A stretch of 64,000 bases of DNA from Devosia sp. Root685 (GCF_001427875.1 NZ_LMHK01000001.1:560871-624870), one strand, 5' to 3'. Shown: positions 17,506-26,284, counted from the first letter of the stretch. The notes: generated by a model from the sequence alone, not told the origin. Program-made: numbers and translations.

Positions 17506-18267
17506 ATGACCACTCCCGTTCTTGAAATCCGCAACCTGCACGCTCGTATCGAGGAACGCGAAATCCTCAAGGGTGTGAACCTCGTCATCCCGCAGGGTCA
17601 GGTCCATGCCATCATGGGCCGCAACGGCTCGGGCAAGTCGACGCTGAGCTATGTGCTCGCCGGCAAGGAAGACTATGAGGTCACCGAGGGCGAGATTCTG
17701 CTCAACGGTGAAAATATCCTCGAGATGGAACCGCATGAGCGCGCCGCAGCAGGCCTGTTCCTCGCCTTCCAATACCCGATCGAAATCCCGGGTGTTGCGA
17801 CCATGACCTTCCTCAAGGCCGCCATCAATGCCCAGCGCAAGGCGCGCGGCGAAGGTGAACTGACGACGCCGGAATTCATGCGCGCCGTCAAGGAGGCCGG
17901 CGCCCAGCTCAACGTCGATAGCGACATGCTCAAGCGCCCGCTCAATGTCGGTTTCTCGGGCGGCGAAAAGAAGCGCGCCGAGATCATGCAGATGGCACTC
18001 CTCAAGCCATCGCTAGCCGTGCTCGACGAAACCGATTCCGGCCTCGACATCGACGCGCTGCAGGTCGTGTCCAAGGGCGTCAACGCGCTCCGCGACGGCA
18101 AGCGTTCCATGCTCGTCATCACCCACTACCAGCGCCTCCTGAACCACATCGTGCCCGACGTGGTGCATGTGTTCGCGGATGGCAAGATCGTCGAAAGCGG
18201 CGATAAGGACCTGGCGCTGCAGCTCGAAGCCAAGGGCTATGCCGACTATGACGGTCAGGCGGCGTAA
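17506..18267 (+). CDS. sufC: Fe-S cluster assembly ATPase SufC
   Basis: A 253-residue ABC-type ATPase that drives shape changes of SufB-SufD. Walker A is GRNGSGKST, the signature is FSGGEKKRAEI, and Walker B is LAVLDETDSGLDIDAL, where the DETDSGLD form is specific for SufC. The H-loop is in LVITHYQRLL. GGAGAAGAA precedes ATG 17506. It sits between the cupin gene and sufD, with 6 bases to the sufD start. Confidence 0.97.
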   Translation: MTTPVLEIRNLHARIEEREILKGVNLVIPQGQVHAIMGRNGSGKSTLSYVLAGKEDYEVTEGEILLNGENILEMEPHERAAAGLFLAFQYPIEIPGVATMTFLKAAINAQRKARGEGELTTPEFMRAVKEAGAQLNVDSDMLKRPLNVGFSGGEKKRAEIMQMALLKPSLAVLDETDSGLDIDALQVVSKGVNALRDGKRSMLVITHYQRLLNHIVPDVVHVFADGKIVESGDKDLALQLEAKGYADYDGQAA

Positions 18268-18273
18268 CACACC

Positions 18274-19485
18274 ATGCGTCAGACCTTTCCTGTCCGCCTC
18301 GGCGCTGCCGAGGAATCCCTGATCGCCCAGCTCAAGGCTGCCGGAGCCGATCAGGCCGCCGAGCGCGTCACCGTGGCTGGTCTGCCGACCCGTCGCGTCG
18401 AGAGCTATCACTATACCGATCTCAAAACCCTGCTGCGGGCCATCCCGCCGCTGGCACAGGCGGCCAACGAGGCCACGGGGACCGCTCTGCGCGTTCCGGG
18501 CGCCTATGCCCTCTCGATCGTCAACGGCGCGGTCCAGCACGCTGCTACGGCGCCGGAAGGCGTCAAAGTGGGCAAGACCCACGGCGGCGTTCTCACCAAC
18601 CGCGATGACGTCATTGTCAGCGTCAGCAATGCGCTGACAAAAGACACGCTCAGCCTCGACCTCAAGGGCGCCATCGAACAGGTGGTCCAGATCGACCATC
18701 GCATCGAAGGCGAAGCCGGCCATGTCGCCGACGCCACGAAGATTTTCGTTGCCGACGACTCCTCTGCCGTCATCCTCGAAACTTTTTCGGGCTCCGATGC
18801 CGCCCACGTAGGCAACCACGCGACCTACCTCGCGCTCGGCAAGAATGCCGTCGTCACCCACGTCACCATCGACCTCAGTGGCCGCGCCACCTCGCATTTC
18901 GCGACCAATGAGTATCATCTCGCCGATGGCGCGCAGCTGCGCACGCTGATCATCCATGCCGGTTCGGGCCTTGCCCGCACCCACCTCTTCCCGAAGATGG
19001 AAGGCGAGGGCGCGCATGCCGACGTGACCGGGCTCAACCTCGTGTCGGACGGTCAACACTCTGATATCACGATGGAAACGCTGCACGCCGTGCCGCACAC
19101 GTCCTCCCAGCCACTGTTCAAGTCCATCACCCGCGGCCGCTCCAAGTCCGTGGTGCAGGGCAAGCTGATCGTCGCCCGCGACGCGCAGAAGACCGACGCA
19201 AAGTTCATGCATCAGGGCCTGATGCTCTCGGACGATGCGGAAATCCTCTCCAAGCCCGAACTCGAAATCTATGCCGACGACGTCGTCTGCGGCCATGGTT
19301 CGACCTGCGGCAAGCTCGATGAAGATAGCCTGTTCTACCTCCTCAGCCGCGGTATTCCCAAGGCCGAGGCAGAGACCATGCTGGTCCGCGGTTTCATCGC
19401 CGAACTCATTGATCCGGTTGAAGACGAAGCGCTGAACGAGGCCTTGCAGGGCATCGTCGACGGCTGGCTGCTGGGCGAAAAATAG
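18274..19485 (+). CDS. sufD: Fe-S cluster assembly protein SufD
   Basis: A 403-residue SufB paralogue that forms the SufBC2D scaffold. The C-terminal hallmark VVCGHGSTCGKLDEDSLFYL includes the His that helps build the cluster at the SufB-SufD interface (E. coli His360), and SRGIPKAEAETMLVRGFI is the SufC-binding helix. The N-terminal start MRQTFPVRLGAAEESL is 6 bases after the sufC stop. The 227 bases to sufS contain repeat copy C. Confidence 0.95.
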   Translation: MRQTFPVRLGAAEESLIAQLKAAGADQAAERVTVAGLPTRRVESYHYTDLKTLLRAIPPLAQAANEATGTALRVPGAYALSIVNGAVQHAATAPEGVKVGKTHGGVLTNRDDVIVSVSNALTKDTLSLDLKGAIEQVVQIDHRIEGEAGHVADATKIFVADDSSAVILETFSGSDAAHVGNHATYLALGKNAVVTHVTIDLSGRATSHFATNEYHLADGAQLRTLIIHAGSGLARTHLFPKMEGEGAHADVTGLNLVSDGQHSDITMETLHAVPHTSSQPLFKSITRGRSKSVVQGKLIVARDAQKTDAKFMHQGLMLSDDAEILSKPELEIYADDVVCGHGSTCGKLDEDSLFYLLSRGIPKAEAETMLVRGFIAELIDPVEDEALNEALQGIVDGWLLGEK

Positions 19486-19524
19486 ACATTGGTGGCGCTC
19501 GATTGCGCCACGACCACAGCACAG

Positions 19525-19674
19525 CACCTCCCCCTTGATGGGCTCCGATCCGTCCCGAAGGGAAAACTGCTCCAGTGGAGCAGTTTTAGGTGAGGAGGTT
19601 GGGAGGGGGTGGCGAGAGCCACGATATCGGGGCTTCATACCCCCACCCTTGATCCCTCCCCACAAGGGGGAGGG
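19525..19674. repeat. Dispersed palindromic repeat, copy C, within the suf operon
   Basis: Lies between sufD and sufS. The core 19525-19612 is the reverse complement of the type seen at 5941-6026 (copy A). Its hairpin at 19563-19587 has arms AAAACTGCTCCA and TGGAGCAGTTTT around a single G, where copy A has a different but again self-complementary stem. A further unit follows at 19639-19674, with CCCTCCCC pairing with GGGGGAGGG around ACAA. The hairpin could act as a partial terminator or as an RNA processing site that lowers sufS expression. Confidence 0.85.
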
Positions 19675-19712
19675 TGACGGCTGAAACACCGCGGTTCACT
19701 AGGACCAATAAG

Positions 19713-20933
19713 ATGACCCTCGACCTCGAAAAAGTGCGCGCCGATTTTCCGATCCTGTCGGAAGTGATCCACGGCCATCGCCTGGTCTATCTCGACAGCG
19801 GCGCTTCGGCGCAGAAGCCGGTGCAGGTGCTCGACCGGATGGATTATGCCTTCCGGCACGAATATGCCAATGTTCACCGTGGCTTGCACACGCTCGCCAA
19901 TCGCGCTACCGACGCCTATGAAGCTGGCCGCGAGAGCGTCAGGCGCTTCCTCAATGCCGGCCGCGTCGAAGAGATCATCTTTACCCGTTCGGCGACCGAG
20001 GCGATCAACCTTGTCGCGCAGTCCTTTGCCGGGCCGCGCATCGGGGCAGGGGACGAGATCGTCACCACGATCATGGAGCACCACTCCAATATCGTGCCCT
20101 GGCATTTTCACCGCGAGCGCAAGGGCGCCGTCATCAAGTGGGTCGACGTTCGCGACGACGGCAGTTTCGATATCGACGCCTTCGAAGCCGCGCTGTCCGA
20201 CAAAACGCGTATCGTCGCCGTTACGCACATGTCCAACGTCCTGGGCACGGTGACGCCCATTAAGACGATCGTTGAAATCGCTCACGCTCGCGGCATTCCC
20301 GTGCTGGTCGATGGCTCGCAGGGCGCGGTGCACACCAAGGTAGACGTGCGCGATCTCGACGCCGATTTCTACATCATGACCGGCCACAAGCTCTACGGCC
20401 CGACCGGCATCGGCGTTCTCTATGGCAAATACGACCTCCTCGCCGAAATGCAGCCCTATCAGGGCGGCGGCGAGATGATCGATACGGTGACCCTCGACAC
20501 CGTCACCTATAACGAGCCCCCCCACCGCTTCGAGGCCGGCACGCCGCCCATCGTTCAGGCGATCGGCCTTGGCGCGGCGCTGACCTATATGGAAACGCTC
20601 GGCCGCGAGAACATCGCCGCGCATGAGCATGACGTGGCGGAATACGCCCACGAAAAACTCAGCCGCATCAATTCGCTGCGCCTTATCGGCACGGCGCCGG
20701 GCAAGGGCGGCATTTTCTCCTTCGAGATCGCGGGCGCCCATGCCCACGATGTCGCCACCATTCTCGACCGTTACGGCATCGCCGTCCGTGCCGGCACCCA
20801 TTGCGCGCAGCCGCTGCTGAAACGATTTGGCGTCACCTCTACCTGCCGGGCCTCCCTCGCCCTATATAACGGCAAGGACGATGTTGACGCGCTGGTCGAT
20901 GGCATTGAGCGCGCCCGTAAATTTTTCGCCTGA
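19713..20933 (+). CDS. sufS: Cysteine desulfurase SufS
   Basis: A 406-residue group II cysteine desulfurase that supplies sulfur to SufB. The PLP lysine is in MTGHKLYGPTGIG and the active Cys in VRAGTHCAQPLLKRFG. Other marks: YLDSGASAQKP, FTRSATEAINLVA and MEHHSNIVPWH. ATG 19713 (MTLDLEKVRADFPIL) is the natural start; an upstream in-frame start lies in the repeat. The usual partner SufE is not in the window. Follows sufD after a repeat and precedes the SufT-like gene by 11 bases. Confidence 0.96.
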   Translation: MTLDLEKVRADFPILSEVIHGHRLVYLDSGASAQKPVQVLDRMDYAFRHEYANVHRGLHTLANRATDAYEAGRESVRRFLNAGRVEEIIFTRSATEAINLVAQSFAGPRIGAGDEIVTTIMEHHSNIVPWHFHRERKGAVIKWVDVRDDGSFDIDAFEAALSDKTRIVAVTHMSNVLGTVTPIKTIVEIAHARGIPVLVDGSQGAVHTKVDVRDLDADFYIMTGHKLYGPTGIGVLYGKYDLLAEMQPYQGGGEMIDTVTLDTVTYNEPPHRFEAGTPPIVQAIGLGAALTYMETLGRENIAAHEHDVAEYAHEKLSRINSLRLIGTAPGKGGIFSFEIAGAHAHDVATILDRYGIAVRAGTHCAQPLLKRFGVTSTCRASLALYNGKDDVDALVDGIERARKFFA

Positions 20934-20944
20934 GCGAGACCGAA

Positions 20945-21325
20945 ATGAGCGAAGACACAACGACTGAAATCGACACGCGGGTCCAGCCGACCATGCCGGA
21001 AAACCTCGGCGACTCGGAAGTGACGCGCATCACCACCGATCTCATCGGCGCGCTGAAGACCGTCTATGATCCGGAAATCCCCGTGGATATCTATGAGCTG
21101 GGCCTGATCTACAAGGTCGATCTCGACGACGACCGCAACCTGACCATCGACATGACGCTGACGGCGCCGGGCTGCCCGGTCGCGGGCGAAATGCCCGCCT
21201 GGGTCGAAAACGCCGCCCGCGGCGTCGAAGGCATTCAGGACGTCAAGGTCAACATGGTCTTCGATCCCCCGTGGGACGCGAGCCGCATGAGCGAAGAAGC
21301 GCAAGTTGCGTTGAACTGGTGGTGA
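20945..21325 (+). CDS. sufT: SUF system Fe-S assembly protein, DUF59/MIP18 type (SufT-like)
   Basis: A 126-residue protein with the MIP18/DUF59 core: DPEIPVDIYELGLIYKV and the Cys-containing loop APGCPVAGEMP, ending VFDPPWDASRMSEEAQVALNWW. Such proteins help transfer or mature Fe-S clusters on targets. The N-terminal 25 residues are Thr/Glu-rich and probably disordered. The next gene starts only one base after its stop. Confidence 0.9.
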   Translation: MSEDTTTEIDTRVQPTMPENLGDSEVTRITTDLIGALKTVYDPEIPVDIYELGLIYKVDLDDDRNLTIDMTLTAPGCPVAGEMPAWVENAARGVEGIQDVKVNMVFDPPWDASRMSEEAQVALNWW

Positions 21326-21326
21326 G

Positions 21327-21746
21327 ATGGACCGGCCGCCGCTAGAGGGGCTGGTCGAGACAGCGCTTTACGTCACCGACGTGCAGCGCAGCCGCGACTT
21401 CTATGTCCGGATTTTTGGTTTCGAGCCCATGGGTGGCGACGAGCGCATCCAGCCGCTGGTGGTGAAGGAGGGGCAGGTGCTGCTTCTCTTCAAGCAGGGC
21501 GCGACGCTGAAGCCGATTCCTATCGGCGGCGGTTTCATTCCGCCTCACGACGGCGGCGGGGAACAGCATTTCGCCTTCGGCATTGAGTTGGAAGCCTATG
21601 ACGATTGGAAAACCTTCCTTCAAGGCTTACATATAGAGTTAGAGAGCGAGGTTGCCTGGCCCAATGGCGGGCGCAGCCTTTACTTCCGTGATCCGGATCG
21701 TCTCGTGGTCGAACTTGTCACCCGCGGCGTCTGGAAGAATTTTTAG
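21327..21746 (+). CDS. VOC family (glyoxalase/dioxygenase-fold) protein in the SUF operon
   Basis: A 139-residue protein with two beta-alpha-beta-beta-beta modules of the vicinal oxygen chelate fold: LVETALYVTDVQRSRDFYVR in the first half and LYFRDPDRLVVELVTRGVW at the end. Possible metal ligands are His in GGEQHFAFGIE and Glu in VVELVT. It starts one base after the sufT stop and ends 9 bases before sufA, so it is a true member of the operon. Members act as glyoxalases, dioxygenases or resistance proteins; no specific reaction can be named. Confidence 0.85.
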   Translation: MDRPPLEGLVETALYVTDVQRSRDFYVRIFGFEPMGGDERIQPLVVKEGQVLLLFKQGATLKPIPIGGGFIPPHDGGGEQHFAFGIELEAYDDWKTFLQGLHIELESEVAWPNGGRSLYFRDPDRLVVELVTRGVWKNF

Positions 21747-21755
21747 GAACCAACC

Positions 21756-22136
21756 ATGGCCTTCAAGATCATGTCGCTGTCCGATGCGGCAGCCGAGCGC
21801 ATCAAGGAAATCATGGAAGATTCCGACAAGCCGGTTATCGGCCTGCGTGTTGGCATCAAGAATGCGGGCTGTGCTGGCGTGGCCTATACGATGGACTATG
21901 TCAGCGAGCCGCTGAAGGGTGACGATCACGTCACCGATCGCGGCGTCGATGTCTGGGTCGATCCCAAGGCGACCATGTACCTCCTTGGCACGGTGATGGA
22001 TTTTGAAGAGAGCAAGATGTCTTCTGGCTTCACCTTCAAGAACCCCAACCAGACCGGCGCCTGCGGCTGCGGCGAGAGCGTCACGCTCAAGGCTGCGGAC
22101 CTGAAGGCCATCGCCGACGCGCGCGCTACGGCCTAA
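21756..22136 (+). CDS. sufA: A-type Fe-S carrier protein (SufA/HesB/IscA family)
   Basis: A 126-residue protein with the three conserved Cys of A-type carriers: one in KNAGCAGVAYTMDYV and two in TGACGCGESVTL. It accepts Fe-S clusters from SufBCD and passes them on to apo-enzymes. It opens FKIMSLSDAAAERI. It closes the SUF operon. Only 98 bases separate it from aroA, with no clear terminator between. Confidence 0.93.
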   Translation: MAFKIMSLSDAAAERIKEIMEDSDKPVIGLRVGIKNAGCAGVAYTMDYVSEPLKGDDHVTDRGVDVWVDPKATMYLLGTVMDFEESKMSSGFTFKNPNQTGACGCGESVTLKAADLKAIADARATA

Positions 22137-22234
22137 CGCCGCAGTCGCATATTGCAGCAGTAGACCTCACCATGAGGACGACTTGAGCATCGGCGATTGC
22201 CTAGATCGAGCGTTTGTCCTAACACCACGGCATC

Positions 22235-23512
22235 ATGCCCAAAACGCTCCCATCTGCTTACACCATCATCCCTCCCGGCCGCCCGCTTTCGGGGCGCGTT
22301 TCGCCTCCGGGCAGCAAGTCCATCACCAATCGCGCCTTGCTGCTGGCGGCTCTCGCCAAGGGCACGAGCCGGCTGACGGGCGCGCTGAAAAGCAAGGACA
22401 CGGTGCTGATGGCCGAGGCCCTGCGCCAGATGGGCGTTGGGGTCGAAGAGCCTGATGCCACAAGCTTTTTGGTGACGAGCAGCGGCACGCTGACGGCGCC
22501 GGGCGCCCCACTTTTTCTCGGTAATGCCGGCACGGCGACGCGCTTTCTTACCGCCGCTGTCGCGACCATTGACGGCACCGTTGTCGTCGATGGCGACGAG
22601 GACATGCGCCTCCGCCCGATCAAACCGCTGGTCGATGCGCTGCGCTCGCTCGGTATCGATGCCGAAGCGCCGACCGGCTGCCCGCCGGTGACCATTCGTG
22701 GCACAGGCAGTTTCGGCAAAGGTAGAGTGGAGATCGATGCTTCGCTCTCCAGCCAATACGTTTCGGCGCTCTTGATGGCCGCACCCTTTGGCGATGGGCC
22801 TATCGAAGTCGCCCTGGCCGGACAGGATATCGGCGCCCGTGGCTATGTGGATTTGACGCTCGCGGCCATGCGCGCTTTCGGCGCCAGGGTCGAGGAGACT
22901 TCGCCGGGCACCTGGCAGGTCGAGCCGACCGGCTATGCCGCGACCGATTTCCACGTCGAGCCCGACGCTTCGGCCGCCACCTATCTCTGGGGCATCGAAG
23001 CGCTGACTGGCGGCAAGATCGATCTCGGCGTTGTCGCCGATGCCTTCACCCAGCCCGATGCCGCCGCGCAGGCTGTCATCGCCCAGTTCCCGAATATGCC
23101 CGCTGTCATCGATGGCTCGCAGATGCAGGACGCGGTGCCCACCATGGCGGTCGTTGCCGCTTTCAACAATCAGCCCGTCCGCTTCGTCGGTATCGCCAAT
23201 CTGCGCGTCAAGGAAACCGACCGCATTCGCGCCGTTGCCAACGAACTCAACCGCATCCGGCCCGGTCTCGCCAAAGAAGAAGGCGACGATCTGCTCGTTG
23301 CCTCCGATCCGGCTCTGCTGGAAGCGTCCCAACGCAACGTCACCTCGCGCATCGAGACCTATCACGATCACCGCATCGCCATGAGTTTTGCGCTCGCGGC
23401 GCTGCGCATCGGCGGCGTGACCATTTTGGATCCGGCCTGCACCGGCAAAACCTATCCGGACTATTGGGAAATGCTGGCTTCGCTCGGCGTCGAACTGGTT
23501 CCAACCGCCTGA
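22235..23512 (+). CDS. aroA: 3-phosphoshikimate 1-carboxyvinyltransferase (EPSP synthase)
   Basis: A 425-residue enzyme of the shikimate pathway that joins PEP to shikimate-3-phosphate. Motifs seen: PPGSKSITNRALLLAALAKG, LFLGNAGTATRFL, MRLRPIKPLVDAL, SSQYVSALLMAAP, RVKETDRI and ETYHDHRIAMSFA. The glyphosate-contact loop reads NAGTATRF where E. coli has NAGTAMRP, so the Pro at position 101 is Phe. Many related bacteria carry a class II (CP4-like) AroA near cmk and rpsA; this one is neither class II in motif nor in that setting. Possibly co-transcribed from the suf side. Confidence 0.94.
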   Translation: MPKTLPSAYTIIPPGRPLSGRVSPPGSKSITNRALLLAALAKGTSRLTGALKSKDTVLMAEALRQMGVGVEEPDATSFLVTSSGTLTAPGAPLFLGNAGTATRFLTAAVATIDGTVVVDGDEDMRLRPIKPLVDALRSLGIDAEAPTGCPPVTIRGTGSFGKGRVEIDASLSSQYVSALLMAAPFGDGPIEVALAGQDIGARGYVDLTLAAMRAFGARVEETSPGTWQVEPTGYAATDFHVEPDASAATYLWGIEALTGGKIDLGVVADAFTQPDAAAQAVIAQFPNMPAVIDGSQMQDAVPTMAVVAAFNNQPVRFVGIANLRVKETDRIRAVANELNRIRPGLAKEEGDDLLVASDPALLEASQRNVTSRIETYHDHRIAMSFALAALRIGGVTILDPACTGKTYPDYWEMLASLGVELVPTA

Positions 23513-23525
23513 CCGCAGTCAACGT

Positions 23526-23571
23526 CACCCACAGCGTTATTCCCGCTTTCGCGCGAATGACATCGTGGGTG
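23526..23571. repeat. REP-like hairpin after aroA
   Basis: Long imperfect hairpin: CACCCAC (23526-23532) pairs with GTGGGTG (23565-23571), and inside ATTCCCGC pairs with GCGCGAAT around TTTC with one C-C mismatch. The inner part resembles the unit at 13064-13081. Located between the convergent aroA and diguanylate cyclase genes, so it may end both transcripts. Confidence 0.75.
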
Positions 23572-23596
23572 GGCGATGGTGCGGGGGATGCGCCGC

Positions 23597-24664
23597 TTAG
23601 GCGGCGGTGACGCCGCCCCGGTTTTCGCCGTTGATTTCAGCAAGGCTCTCTTCGGTCAGGACGCGATTGCGGCCGGCATGCTTGGCCGCATAGAGGCAGC
23701 GATCCGCGCGCTCGATGAGCGAACCAGCCGTATCCGAAGCGTGGAAGGCCGCGATGCCAAAGGACGCGGTGATGCGGCCCAGCTTCTCATTGGTCGAACG
23801 CTTGAGCAATTCCTTGCCATGAATGGCCTGGCGCACGTTCTCGGCAACGATGGTCGCGCCCTTGAGATCGGTATTGGGCAGGATGGCGACGAATTCCTCG
23901 CCGCCATAGCGCGCAGCCAGATCGCGGCCCTTGATATTGGACTTGATGGTCATGGCCACAAGCCGCAGCACCTGGTCGCCGGTCTGGTGGCCATAGGTGT
24001 CGTTAAAGCTCTTAAAATGGTCGATATCCATCAGGATCAGGCAGAGTGGATTGCCGGTCTGCCGCGCTTCGGCAATGGCGGTGCGCAGACCCTCGTCAAA
24101 GCTCTTGCGGTTGGCAATCTTGGTCAGCGGATCGAGCAGGGACTCGCGGCGCACGTCGTCGAGATCGCGCTGCAAGGCGGCAATGTCGTCGCGCGATGCC
24201 TCGAGCTTTTGCTCCAGCAGGCGGTTCGTATCCTGCATGCGACGGGTTTCGGTCAACAGGCGCGCCGCCAGAGCTTTGAGATCCTGCGGTTCGATGTCCC
24301 GTTCAAGATCGCCTTGGGCCGACTGTAGCGAACCCGAATAGGCATTGGCCGTCGTCATGGCGTGGTCGATGGCCACATGGACCGCCTCGATGCGCACCTG
24401 CATGCGCTCGGACACGGTCGACATGCGGTCGTTCACGTCGGACTTCAGGAATTCGTTGTAGAGCGTTTCGGCAAGGCTTGCCGAAGGGGATTCACCGGAC
24501 GCGAAAATGGCGTTGATCCGGTGGTTCAACGTGGGGTTGACGCCGGTCGCATAGGTATAAAGCAGCTCATAGAACTGCGGGTAGGGCGGGATACTGCTCT
24601 TCTTGAGAAGATCGAGCGCTGAATTGGCATAGCCCAGCGCTCGCTTAAATTCGTGATCCGACAC
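23597..24664 (-). CDS. Diguanylate cyclase (GGDEF domain)
   Basis: A 355-residue cytoplasmic protein that should make cyclic di-GMP. The N-terminal 170 residues are helical (KRALGYANSALDLLKKSSI, then a coiled coil RRMQDTNRLLEQKLEASRDD) and contain no recognised sensor. The GGDEF domain has DPLTKIANRKSFDE, the metal Asp in LILMDIDHFKSFND and the active loop ARYGGEEF. The inhibitory I-site (RxxD four residues before the loop's Arg) reads KGRD, so product inhibition is probably weak. Monocistronic. Confidence 0.93.
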   Translation of the reverse strand: MSDHEFKRALGYANSALDLLKKSSIPPYPQFYELLYTYATGVNPTLNHRINAIFASGESPSASLAETLYNEFLKSDVNDRMSTVSERMQVRIEAVHVAIDHAMTTANAYSGSLQSAQGDLERDIEPQDLKALAARLLTETRRMQDTNRLLEQKLEASRDDIAALQRDLDDVRRESLLDPLTKIANRKSFDEGLRTAIAEARQTGNPLCLILMDIDHFKSFNDTYGHQTGDQVLRLVAMTIKSNIKGRDLAARYGGEEFVAILPNTDLKGATIVAENVRQAIHGKELLKRSTNEKLGRITASFGIAAFHASDTAGSLIERADRCLYAAKHAGRNRVLTEESLAEINGENRGGVTAA

Positions 24665-24787
24665 AGACTACCCCGCGCCCCGTTACGCCGACCACCGGCC
24701 CTGAACTCTACCTTAAAGTCATCCACAAGTCATAACGGCTGGTAACACACCGTGTCGACCAACAATTTTTCGAAAACTGACAGTATT

Positions 24788-26284
24788 TTACTCAGATTCC
24801 TGTTCGGCAGTGCGCGTTGGCCGAAGCAAGAAGGCCGGAATAGGACCCGCATCGCCAAAGGGCGAATCGGTCAAGGCATTGGAAACGGGAGCGGGAACGT
24901 CTTTCGGACGCCGACGGGAGTTCCGTGCCGGCGCCTTTTCGGGCACCGTCGCGGGCGCTGGCGCTGGCGCTGGATCGGAGACTTCCGTCTGGCTGGTGCG
25001 GGTCGCCGCCTTGCGACGGGATGGACGAGCCGAACGCGCCGGCGCTTCTTCTTCTTCGTTCTGGCTCGATGCAACAGGCGCTACGTCGAGCCATTCGATC
25101 GGCTTTTGAATCAACTTGAGAATAGCATCGAGATGCTTCTCGTCGCCCGGGCCGACGAAAGTATAGGCGGTACCCGCGCGGCCGGCGCGGCCAGTGCGGC
25201 CGATGCGGTGCACATAGTCCTCGGCGTGCACCGGCACGTCAAAATTGAACACATGGCTCACCGCGGGAATATCGAGACCGCGTGCGGCAACGTCGCTGGC
25301 GACCAGCAATTTCAGATTGCCGCCCTTGAAAGCGTCGAGCGTTTCGGTACGGCTCTTCTGGTCCATGTCGCCATGCAGACCCCCGGCGCTATAACCATGG
25401 CGCTCCAGCGAGCGGGCGAGGGTCGCCACGTCGCGCTTGCGATTGCAGAAGATAATCGCGTTGGTCAGGCCTTCGGCAGCATCGACACGGGCGCGCAGCA
25501 TGGCGCGCTTCTGGTCGGGGCGCGAGGACACTTTCACCAGCTTCTGGTCGATGGTGTCGGCCGTAGACGCCGTGCGGGAGACCTGCACATGCACCGGGTC
25601 CTTGAGGAAACGCTTGGTCAGCCGCTCGATCTGCGGGTCCATGGTCGCCGAGAACAGCATGGTCTGGCGACGCGGCGGCAGGCGCGAACAGATTTTTTCG
25701 ATGTCGTCGATAAAGCCCATGTCGAGCATGCGGTCGGCTTCGTCGATGACGAGGATTTCGACGCCGGTAAGCAGGATCTTGCCGCGATCGAATTGATCGA
25801 GCAGGCGGCCGGGGGTGGCGATCAGCACGTCCACGCCGCGATCGAGCTTCTTGTTCTGATCTTCGAAGGACACGCCGCCGATGATCAGCGCCATCGAGAG
25901 GCGATGGTTCTTGCCGTACTTTTCAAAATTCTCGGAAACCTGCGCCGCGAGTTCGCGCGTCGGTTCGAGAATGAGCGTGCGGGGCATGCGGGCGCGGGCG
26001 CGTCCGGCTTCAAGTAGCGTGAGCATGGGCAGCACGAAGGATGCCGTCTTGCCGGTGCCGGTCTGAGCGATGCCGATCAGGTCCTTCTTCTGGAGAAGGT
26101 GCGGAATGGCTTGCGACTGGATTTCAGTGGGTCGCGTATAGCCGGCCGCTGCAACAGCGTCGGTAACTTTGCTCGAAAGGCCAAGGCCAGAAAAATCGTC
26201 GGTCAACGTCAGAGATTCCACTCGCGGGTCGTCCGGGTGGCCGTGCGAACCGAAATGTTCGGTACGGCGCACCGCGGAAATCAT
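24788..26284 (-). CDS. DEAD-box ATP-dependent RNA helicase (RhlE-like)
   Basis: A 498-residue RNA helicase. Motifs in order: Q motif GYTRPTEIQSQAIP, Walker A AQTGTGKT, PTRELA, TPGRLLD, VIDEADRMLD, SAT, then HGDMDQKSR, VASDVAARGLDIP and HRIGRTGRAG. A basic, Ala/Pro-rich, probably disordered tail of about 110 residues (RSARPSRRKAATR) follows. ATG 26284 is chosen; GTG 26221 would also be in frame just before the family start. The leader region 26285-26491 holds a GCCCG-GCAA-CGGGC hairpin with a GNRA loop (minus strand, 26376-26363), common in cold-shock-type leaders. Role in ribosome assembly or cold adaptation is inferred. Confidence 0.94.
   Translation of the reverse strand: MISAVRRTEHFGSHGHPDDPRVESLTLTDDFSGLGLSSKVTDAVAAAGYTRPTEIQSQAIPHLLQKKDLIGIAQTGTGKTASFVLPMLTLLEAGRARARMPRTLILEPTRELAAQVSENFEKYGKNHRLSMALIIGGVSFEDQNKKLDRGVDVLIATPGRLLDQFDRGKILLTGVEILVIDEADRMLDMGFIDDIEKICSRLPPRRQTMLFSATMDPQIERLTKRFLKDPVHVQVSRTASTADTIDQKLVKVSSRPDQKRAMLRARVDAAEGLTNAIIFCNRKRDVATLARSLERHGYSAGGLHGDMDQKSRTETLDAFKGGNLKLLVASDVAARGLDIPAVSHVFNFDVPVHAEDYVHRIGRTGRAGRAGTAYTFVGPGDEKHLDAILKLIQKPIEWLDVAPVASSQNEEEEAPARSARPSRRKAATRTSQTEVSDPAPAPAPATVPEKAPARNSRRRPKDVPAPVSNALTDSPFGDAGPIPAFLLRPTRTAEQESE

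Noticed and set aside
15644..19689. Long minus-strand frames across sufB, sufC and sufD
   Set aside because: Mirror frames of strongly conserved SUF genes; the products show no family motifs.
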